A stretch of 34,542 bases of DNA from an uncultured Collinsella sp. Its GTDB lineage: Bacteria; Actinomycetota; Coriobacteriia; Coriobacteriales; Coriobacteriaceae. The DNA is taken from NCBI GenBank assembly GCA_900755005.1, contig CAAEEX010000019.1, forward strand, positions 1 to 34,542, in the 5' to 3' direction. This document shows positions 21,955 to 34,542 of the stretch, piece by piece. The translations under genes were made by a program, and so were the position numbers. Each line of letters begins with the position of its first letter. Position 1 is the stretch's first letter. The notes beneath the pieces were generated by a model, which worked only from the letters and a program-made list of their open reading frames with translations, did no database searches and was not told the DNA's origin.

Positions 21955-22476
21955 ATGCCCCAGCAGTACAAAATCGACAAGGTTGCAGAGATCGAGTCCC
22001 GTATCGCCGAGAACGCCGGTCTGTTCGTCGTCAACTACAACGGTCTGACGGTTAAGCAGGCTCAGGAGCTGCGTCATCAGCTTCGCGAGTGCGGCGCCGA
22101 GATGAAGGTCTACAAGAACAACCTGGTCAAGATCGCTCTCAAGAACCAGGAGCAGCCCGAGATCGACGAGATCCTCGCCGGCCCCGTCGCTTATGTGTTC
22201 TACGAGACCGAGCCGGTCGAGGCCGCTAAGGCCCTTAAGGACTTCTCCGCTAAGTCCAAGGGCGTCCTTGAGATCAAGGGCGGTATCTCCGACGGCAAGG
22301 CCGTTTCCGCTGATGACGTTAAGGCTATCGCCGAGCTGCCCACCAAGGATCAGCTTCTCGGCCAGATCGCCGGTCTCATCTCCGGTTTCGCTCGCGACAT
22401 CGCTGTCTGCGTCAACGGCGTTTCCTCTGGTCTCGCTCGTTCGATCCAGCAGGTCTCCGAGCAGAAGGCAGCCTAG
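21955..22476 (+). CDS. rplJ: 50S ribosomal protein L10, 173 aa
   Basis: Base of the ribosomal stalk; binds 23S rRNA and carries the L7/L12 dimers. The N-terminal domain shows the usual IESRIAENAGLFVVNYNGLTVKQAQELRHQLRE and KVYKNNLVKIAL. The C-terminal helix (LISGFARDIAVCVNGVSSGLARSIQQVSEQ) is the L12-binding part. The length is normal. GAGGAGG lies about 8 nt before the ATG. It is preceded by promoter, L10 leader and attenuator. The rplK-rplA genes that often precede rplJ are not present here. Confidence 0.97.
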   Translation: MPQQYKIDKVAEIESRIAENAGLFVVNYNGLTVKQAQELRHQLRECGAEMKVYKNNLVKIALKNQEQPEIDEILAGPVAYVFYETEPVEAAKALKDFSAKSKGVLEIKGGISDGKAVSADDVKAIAELPTKDQLLGQIAGLISGFARDIAVCVNGVSSGLARSIQQVSEQKAA

Positions 22477-22491
22477 TCGCTGTTTTCACCC

Positions 22492-22560
22492 GCGGCGGCA
22501 ACGCCGCACCCCTGGCGCATTCGCGCCGTGTTTTAACTGATCTCCGTGCATCCGCACGGA
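22492..22560 (+). other. Three small hairpins between rplJ and rplL
   Basis: GCGGCG/CGCCGC around GCAA (22492-22507), GGCGC/GCGCC (22514-22527, followed by GTGTTTT) and TCCGTGC/GCACGGA (22543-22560) stand in series before the rplL ribosome-binding site. They could protect or process the mRNA and help give the excess of L12 over L10; this role is inferred. Confidence 0.5.
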
Positions 22561-22578
22561 AACCGAAAGGACTTAGAA

Positions 22579-22956
22579 ATGGCTAAGCTTACCACCGATG
22601 AGATCATCGATGCTCTTAAGGAAATGACCCTTCTCGAGGCTTCCGAGCTCGTCAAGGCTATCGAGGACACCTTCGGCGTTTCCGCCGCTGCTCCTGCCGC
22701 TGTTGTCGCCGCTCCCGCTGCTGGCGCTGCTGAGGCCGAGGAGAAGACCGAGTTTGACGTCGTGCTCGAGGGCTTCGGCGACAACAAGATCCAGGTCATC
22801 AAGGCCGTCCGTGAGCTCACCAACCTTGGCCTGAAGGAGGCCAAGGAGGTCGTCGAGGGCGCTCCCAAGGCTGTTCTCGAGGGTGCCAAGAAGGAGGACG
22901 CCGAGGCTGCCAAGGAGAAGCTCGAGGCTGCTGGCGCTGCTGTCACCCTCAAGTAA
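22579..22956 (+). CDS. rplL: 50S ribosomal protein L7/L12, 125 aa
   Basis: Multicopy stalk protein that recruits translation GTPases. The N-terminal dimerisation helices (LTTDEIIDALKEMTLLEASELVKAIEDTFGV) are followed by an Ala/Pro-rich hinge (about 36-55) and the C-terminal factor-binding domain (KTEFDVVLEGFGDNKIQVIKAVRELTNLGLKEAKEVVEGAPKAVLEGA). Length and all segments are typical. GAAAGG lies about 10 nt before the ATG. A strong terminator follows, so rplJL form a separate transcription unit here. Confidence 0.98.
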   Translation: MAKLTTDEIIDALKEMTLLEASELVKAIEDTFGVSAAAPAAVVAAPAAGAAEAEEKTEFDVVLEGFGDNKIQVIKAVRELTNLGLKEAKEVVEGAPKAVLEGAKKEDAEAAKEKLEAAGAAVTLK

Positions 22957-22985
22957 TCAGGCTTTCTCGCCAGATTTCTTTGCAG

Positions 22986-23021
22986 ACGGGGTTCGCATTG
23001 CGAGCCCCGTTTTTTGTTTTT
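22986..23021 (+). terminator. Intrinsic terminator of rplJ-rplL
   Basis: ACGGGGTTCGC (22986-22996) pairs with GCGAGCCCCGT (23000-23010) with one G-U wobble around ATT, followed by TTTTTGTTTTT. The following gap 23022-23268 has no gene; TAAGAT near 23182 may be the -10 of galU, but no well-spaced -35 is seen. Confidence 0.92.
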
Positions 23022-23268
23022 CGGTCCCTCAGCATCGGTTGCTCAAACTGCCAGGTTCTGTGATTTGCGTCGTATCGGGTGCCTTGCCGTTGGGCAATAA
23101 AATTGCACCATTCGAGCAATAATTTGCGTTGACCTGCTGAAGAATTGTCTCTGCCTTGTAGCGACATATGGTTCCAGCGGTAAGATGCTTGGGTATCGCA
23201 ATTTGGTCTGCGGCTGTGTGCCGCACGCATGGGGCGCTTTTGCGCCTGCGAAAGGATCCTTGAATAAC

Positions 23269-24177
23269 ATGAAGGCAATCATCCCCGCCGCCGGTCTTGG
23301 CACGCGTTTTCTGCCTGGCACCAAGTGCACCCCCAAAGAGATGCTGCCGGTTCTCGACAAGCCGGTCATCCAGTATGTCGTTGAGGAGGCGCTCGACCCC
23401 GAGGAGGTCGACGATGCCATCATCGTTACTTCTCCCGGCAAGCCCGAGCTGCTGAACTACTTCCAGCCCGATCGCTCGCTCGAGAACCTGCTGCGCGAGC
23501 GCGGCAAGAACGCCTATGCCGATGCCGTCGCCCACGCTGGCGGTATGCCGGTCGACTTCCGTTATCAGTACGAGCCCAAGGGCCTCGGCCATGCTATCCG
23601 CTCTGCTGCCGACGCCGTGGCAGGGGAGAACTTCCTGGTTCTTCTGGGCGACTACGTTGTGCCTAACCGCGACATCTGCGACAAGATGCTCGCCGTTTCC
23701 AAGGAGCACGGTGGCGCTTCGGTTATCGCCGTCGCTGCTTGCTCGCCCGAGGAAGTCAGCCGCTACGGCGTTATCGCCGGCGAGCGCGTCGGTTCGCTCG
23801 AGGGCGCCGAGGGCGTTGCCGATGCCGAGCCGGGCGCTGTCTGGCGCATCGGCGGTCTGGTCGAGAAGCCCGCTCCCGAGGCTGCTCCGTCAAACCTGTA
23901 CATCGTCGGCCGCTATCTGCTGAGCCCGCTGGTCATGGACCTGCTGGCCGATCAGCAGGCTGGTAAGGGCGGCGAGATCCAGCTCACCGACGCAATGGCC
24001 CGTTCGCTCGATCGCGAGGCCATGTATGCGGTCGTCATCGACCCGCTGTCGGGCTACGACACCGGTACCCCGTCTGGCTGGATGGCCACCAACGCCCTCA
24101 TGGCTGCAAGCGATCCTCGCTTTGCCGATGCCTTCTGGGATGCCATTGACGAGCGCGGCGGCTTGATGCGCAAGTAA
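23269..24177 (+). CDS. galU: UTP--glucose-1-phosphate uridylyltransferase, 302 aa
   Basis: Makes UDP-glucose for glycan and envelope synthesis. The N-terminal nucleotide-binding motif AAGLGTRFLPGTKCTPKEMLPV (7-28) is the GalU signature; VVEEALDPEEVDDAIIVTSPGK, FLVLLGDYVVP (sugar-metal region), GLVEKP and GKGGEIQLTDAM follow in order. The length is normal. I start at the ATG at 23269; the AAAGGA site is about 12 nt upstream, so a TTG at 23260 cannot be excluded. It stands alone between two strong terminators, inside the interval that in many bacteria is a continuous rplJL-rpoBC operon. Confidence 0.95.
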   Translation: MKAIIPAAGLGTRFLPGTKCTPKEMLPVLDKPVIQYVVEEALDPEEVDDAIIVTSPGKPELLNYFQPDRSLENLLRERGKNAYADAVAHAGGMPVDFRYQYEPKGLGHAIRSAADAVAGENFLVLLGDYVVPNRDICDKMLAVSKEHGGASVIAVAACSPEEVSRYGVIAGERVGSLEGAEGVADAEPGAVWRIGGLVEKPAPEAAPSNLYIVGRYLLSPLVMDLLADQQAGKGGEIQLTDAMARSLDREAMYAVVIDPLSGYDTGTPSGWMATNALMAASDPRFADAFWDAIDERGGLMRK

Positions 24178-24197
24178 GCCTTCGTGCATCGACATTT

Positions 24198-24230
24198 ACG
24201 GGTGCGGACTTCGGTCTGCACCCGTTTTTT
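24198..24230 (+). terminator. Intrinsic terminator of galU
   Basis: ACGGGTGC (24198-24205) and GGAC pair with GTCT and GCACCCGT (24218-24225), a 12-bp stem closed by a C(TTCG)G tetraloop and followed by a T-run to 24230. Confidence 0.95.
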
Positions 24231-24252
24231 ATACGGGCCGCGATCATCGTGC

Positions 24253-24284
24253 TCTGTTCACAGAAAATATATGAACAGACGTTC
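24253..24284. promoter_or_regulatory. Candidate operator cluster upstream of rpoB, with a LexA-box-like site
   Basis: TCTGTTCA (24253-24260) and TGAACAGA (24272-24279) are exact 8-bp inverted repeats 11 nt apart. Overlapping the right arm, GAACAGACGTTC (24273-24284) fits the central GAACRNRYGTTY of the Gram-positive LexA (DinR) box. The outer C and C of the full consensus are absent. It lies about 180 nt before rpoB. Confidence 0.4.
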
Positions 24285-24362
24285 GATATACATGCATCTA
24301 CCTGCGCATTTTCTGTCGAAAAACTTTGCTACTCCAAAAACTCAATCGCGTCAAGGCTTTTC

Positions 24363-24390
24363 TTGCCCAACGGTCGGTACCTGATAAACT
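24363..24390 (+). promoter_or_regulatory. Possible rpoBC promoter
   Basis: TTGCCC (24363-24368) and TAAACT (24385-24390) are 16 nt apart, giving a leader of about 67 nt. It is the best-spaced pair in the 24231-24463 gap, but neither hexamer is consensus. Confidence 0.4.
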
Positions 24391-24463
24391 ATTAGGTTGC
24401 GATAACTGGCGAAGCTATGCCTCGCCAACCCACCGAGCATTTCCGTGAAGGAGGAAAAACCTG

Positions 24464-27955
<3,492 letters not shown>

Positions 27956-27961
27956 TTGACT

Positions 27962-32440
<4,479 letters not shown>

Positions 32441-32484
32441 TTAGTTCCGCCGTTCTAACGAACGGCGGCGACCTCCGTCGCTGC

Positions 32485-32584
32485 GCGGCCCCCAGAGCTA
32501 CAATCTGTCATTCAAAAGGCAGGGCATGACCAAAAGGTCAATGCCCTGCCTTTTTCATGCCACCTTGTACGCTCTGGGGGCCGC
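32485..32584 (+). terminator. rpoBC terminator nested in a larger palindrome
   Basis: The inner hairpin pairs 32514-32531 (AAAAGGCAGGGCATGACC) with 32536-32555, one bulge, and ends in TTTTT: a strong intrinsic terminator. It is enclosed by a perfect 14-bp inverted repeat, GCGGCCCCCAGAGC (32485-32498) and GCTCTGGGGGCCGC (32571-32584), with four more pairs (TACA/TGTA) inside. The rest of 32585-32681 holds only hairpin copy A4. Confidence 0.9.
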
Positions 32585-32631
32585 TCGCTTGCGTATGCTC
32601 AACCTGTTGCGTTCCGTTGATCCGTTGGGGA

Positions 32632-32664
32632 CCTGCCAAAAAGGGACGGGTTTATTTTGGTGGG
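32632..32664. repeat. CTGTCCC-loop hairpin, copy A4 (reversed)
   Basis: CCTGCCAAAA (32632-32641) pairs with TTTTGGTGGG (32655-32664) using two G-U wobbles. The loop AGGGACGGGTTTAT is the reverse complement of the A3/A5 loop with one change. It lies just upstream of the ECF sigma promoter. Confidence 0.7.
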
Positions 32665-32681
32665 ATTTTCCTGCCTGAATT

Positions 32682-32710
32682 TGAAACATTTCGTCTGGTC
32701 AAAGCGTATC
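32682..32710 (+). promoter_or_regulatory. ECF-type promoter of the sigma/anti-sigma operon
   Basis: TGAAAC (32682-32687) and CGTATC (32705-32710) are 17 nt apart, matching the TGAAAC/CGTA pattern known for SigW-like ECF sigma factors. Its place directly before an ECF sigma gene argues for autoregulation. The transcript would start near 32717. Confidence 0.65.
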
Positions 32711-32758
32711 TATGGTGAGGACCTCATCAAGAACCAACAGCGTCACCGGGAGGTGATT

Positions 32759-33277
32759 ATGGAAGAACAAGCTTTTAGACAGGCGGTTGAGGAACACCGA
32801 AATGTCGTGTTTCGGATCGCATTGACGTATCTGCGTGATCGCGCCGACGCCGACGATGTTGCTCAAGATGTCTTTCTTAAGTTGCTCAAAAGCGATGGGC
32901 ATTTTGAGAGCCGGGAGCATCTTCGTCGATGGCTTATCCGGGTCACGATCAATGAGTGCAAATCGCTTTTTCGAAAGCCATGGAGGCGTGTGGAGGATAT
33001 TGAGAACCTGGCCGATTCGCTTTCGGCGGCGCAGGATGAGACCAAGGCGGTCCTGTCAGACGTTATGCGACTTCCGGAGCGATTCCGTGTTCCCATCGTG
33101 CTCTATTACTATCTGGGCTTTTCGACCTCAGAGATTGCCGAGTTATTGCATGTGCCAGCCGCGACTGTTCGAACGCGTTTGGCTCGCGGCAGATCGAAGC
33201 TCAAGTTCATCCTAGAGGAGGGCGACCGTGAAATCCAACCAAATCAGGCAAGCCTTCGAGTCCATCCAGGCCGATAG
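32759..33277 (+). CDS. ECF-family RNA polymerase sigma factor, 172 aa
   Basis: Directs RNA polymerase to stress or envelope-type promoters. Region 2 covers about residues 10-72, with DADDVAQDVFLKLLKSDGHF and LRRWLIRVTINECKSLFRKPWRR. Region 4 (about 105-150) shows LPERFRVPIVLYYYLGFSTSEIAELLHVPAATVRTRLARGRSKLK, a typical sigma-70 region 4 HTH. No region 3, as expected for ECF factors. GGGAGG lies 6 nt before the ATG at 32759; an upstream in-frame start at 32657 would include the promoter and is unlikely. The last 50 nt overlap the anti-sigma gene, so the two are translationally coupled. Confidence 0.93.
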   Translation: MEEQAFRQAVEEHRNVVFRIALTYLRDRADADDVAQDVFLKLLKSDGHFESREHLRRWLIRVTINECKSLFRKPWRRVEDIENLADSLSAAQDETKAVLSDVMRLPERFRVPIVLYYYLGFSTSEIAELLHVPAATVRTRLARGRSKLKFILEEGDREIQPNQASLRVHPGR

Positions 33278-34304
33278 CGATCTTGCCGACCGTGTTATTG
33301 ACGCTGCGGCAGGTGAGCCGCTTCATCGAAAGGGCCACGCGAAGCCTCTCTATGTTGCCGTAATCGGATGTCTTGCCGGAGTTTTGGCGACTGGAGGGGT
33401 CGCCTACGCCGTTGTCAATTCCAGATATTTTGCCTCAGCCTGGGGAAACCACGGCAACGGGGATTCCATTACCTGGACAAACGGCGGCTCATCGAGGACT
33501 AAATATACCTACACCAGAGAGTTTGGTGATGGCATCGCGCCCCAAAGCCTGGAAGGCGCAGTCCAAGAGGTTAATCTGTCCGTCGAGGGTAACGGCTATA
33601 CGCTCGATATCCATGAGATGGCAATCGACCAAAACGGCTGCGGTGCTGTGACGTTTACGCTATCCAATCCAAATGGTGTTAACTACTACAAGCCGGCAGC
33701 AGAGACTGGCGAACTTGTTCTCTATGGTGAAGAAGAACAAGGCATCGGCACGCCCGGCATGAACTTTGGCGAGGAATGGGCTGACACACGCTGCACCATT
33801 GATAAGGACACATCAAGCGATACTGTCATTAATGGCACGATGTACTTTGCTTCTATGGATCGCGAGCGAGGTTTTCAACATGCGGTCACCTGGAATATCT
33901 CGTGGACCGAGGGCGAAGGCGAGGATGCGAAGCCGTTCGAGGCATCGACGCCCGAGTTTAGCGTTGGAGCGTACGTCGATACAAAGGAACTCCGCTCCGA
34001 TGACTCGCCTCTCGAGATCAGCCCGTTTTCTATCCAGACACACATCGATGATCTGGGCATTGACGCAGTCACGAAGAAGTTGACGGTTGCCTACAAGGAT
34101 GGATCGGAGCAGATTATCGAAGATGACGACGCAGGGGCGTTCAACTTATATTTTTCTTATACGCGCAATAGCGGAGAGAACATCTGGGTGCCAACGAAGT
34201 TGATCGATGTCGACCAAGTGGTCTCAGTAACGCTTGAGGGCACGAGGTGCACGTCAACAGGAGAGACCGAAACAGAAGTACCCTTTACCATCGTCTATTC
34301 GTAA
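33228..34304 (+). CDS. Membrane-anchored anti-sigma factor (DUF4179-like), 358 aa
   Basis: Probably holds the ECF sigma factor inactive at the membrane until a signal arrives. Residues 1-40 are cytoplasmic (helical, with ADRVIDAAAGEP), one membrane segment spans about 41-63, and the remaining 295 residues are outside. The outer part is beta-rich and resembles the DUF4179/DUF5643-type sensor domains of such anti-sigma factors (SLEGAVQEVNLSVEGNGYTLDIHEMAID). No ZAS zinc motif (HxxxCxxC) is visible, so sigma binding differs from the zinc group. GTG start with GAGGAGGG about 6 nt upstream. A terminator follows at 34311. The signal sensed is unknown. Confidence 0.83.
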   Translation: MKSNQIRQAFESIQADSDLADRVIDAAAGEPLHRKGHAKPLYVAVIGCLAGVLATGGVAYAVVNSRYFASAWGNHGNGDSITWTNGGSSRTKYTYTREFGDGIAPQSLEGAVQEVNLSVEGNGYTLDIHEMAIDQNGCGAVTFTLSNPNGVNYYKPAAETGELVLYGEEEQGIGTPGMNFGEEWADTRCTIDKDTSSDTVINGTMYFASMDRERGFQHAVTWNISWTEGEGEDAKPFEASTPEFSVGAYVDTKELRSDDSPLEISPFSIQTHIDDLGIDAVTKKLTVAYKDGSEQIIEDDDAGAFNLYFSYTRNSGENIWVPTKLIDVDQVVSVTLEGTRCTSTGETETEVPFTIVYS

Positions 34305-34310
34305 GGTCTG

Positions 34311-34341
34311 GGCCGCTTCCCAAGAGGGGAAGCGGCCTATT
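34311..34341 (+). terminator. Terminator of the sigma/anti-sigma operon
   Basis: A perfect 11-bp stem, GGCCGCTTCCC (34311-34321) with GGGAAGCGGCC (34327-34337), is followed by TATTTTG. Confidence 0.85.
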
Positions 34342-34375
34342 TTGCGTTAAATGGGCGGTTATTGTTTCCCCAGAT

Positions 34376-34413
34376 AAAACCGACCAAAATAAACCTGTCC
34401 CTATTTAGCAGGT
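34376..34413. repeat. CTGTCCC-loop hairpin, degenerate copy A5
   Basis: The stretch CAGATAAAACC and CCAAAATAAACCTGTCCCT are shared with copy A3, but the two arms (ACCGACCAAAAT and ATTTAGCAGGT) no longer pair well. The right arm would instead fit the left arm of A3. No gene lies between 34305 and the window end. Confidence 0.65.
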
Positions 34414-34479
34414 AACGTTGCCCCGACGAGCACGTCGGATTCCCGGCCCGGGCGGCCCGCCGTTTAAGTTTGTCGCGAG

Positions 34480-34529
34480 TTCCGCACGCAAAGGAAAGCA
34501 CTTAATGTGCTTTCCGTCTTGCGCAGGAC
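34480..34529. repeat. Palindromic element B2, second copy of the B1 core
   Basis: TTCCGCACG is followed by GGAAAGCAC (34493-34501), TTAAT and GTGCTTTCC (34507-34515), then CAGGAC, as in B1. Flanks AGTTCC...GCAA and TTGCG...AGGACT give a partial outer stem. The window ends 13 nt later, so larger outer arms like those of B1 may be cut off. Confidence 0.75.
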
Positions 34530-34542
34530 TGTAGAGCAGCAA

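Noticed and set aside
24184..24384. Small plus-strand frame between galU and rpoB
   Set aside because: Overlaps the galU terminator, has no ribosome-binding site, and its codon use is unlike the neighbours.

Overview
The window reads as chromosomal DNA of a high-GC Gram-positive bacterium, most likely a gut Coriobacteriia such as Collinsella. The clues are GC-rich third codon positions, an actinobacterial type of RpoB and RpoC, a cell-wall protein with a LAATG sorting signal, and small repeats with a CTGTCCC loop. The genus is inference from sequence style; no 16S rRNA gene is present. I see no phage, transposase, CRISPR array, tRNA or rRNA.

Layout. Positions 95-12145 lie almost wholly on the minus strand. 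They carry a metallophosphoesterase overlapping an unusual ParB-like/BMP-domain protein, a small MscS-type channel, a cell-wall-anchored 5'-nucleotidase, a three-gene ABC importer (lipoprotein, permease, ATPase), a WYL regulator, asnS and a lone PTS EIIA of the glucose type. From 12389 the genes are mostly on the plus strand: an alpha/beta hydrolase, a small unknown protein, a FeoA-FeoB fusion, a SotB-like MFS exporter, a GH13 amylase-family enzyme and a hypoxanthine-DNA glycosylase. One minus-strand unknown gene (19557-20219) interrupts them. A PLP aminotransferase follows.

Positions 21450-32584 form the information-processing core. A repeat-rich gap leads to a promoter, an L10 leader with attenuator, rplJ, rplL, a terminator, galU, a terminator, then rpoB and rpoC. 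galU and two strong terminators separate the ribosomal stalk genes from the polymerase genes, which are often cotranscribed elsewhere. The window ends with an ECF sigma factor, preceded by a promoter of the SigW type, and its overlapping membrane anti-sigma gene.

Most striking points: (1) RpoC has a C-terminal extension of about 230 residues containing a segment that aligns without gaps to the DNA-binding C-terminal domain of the RNA polymerase alpha subunit, followed by an acidic tail. (2) A signal-less protein fuses a ParB-like domain to a purine-nucleoside-type BMP domain and is translationally coupled to a phosphoesterase. (3) At least two families of dispersed hairpin elements fill the intergenic gaps. 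One keeps its loop while the stem changes in a compensated way; in two cases its arm supplies or overlaps the stop codon of a gene.
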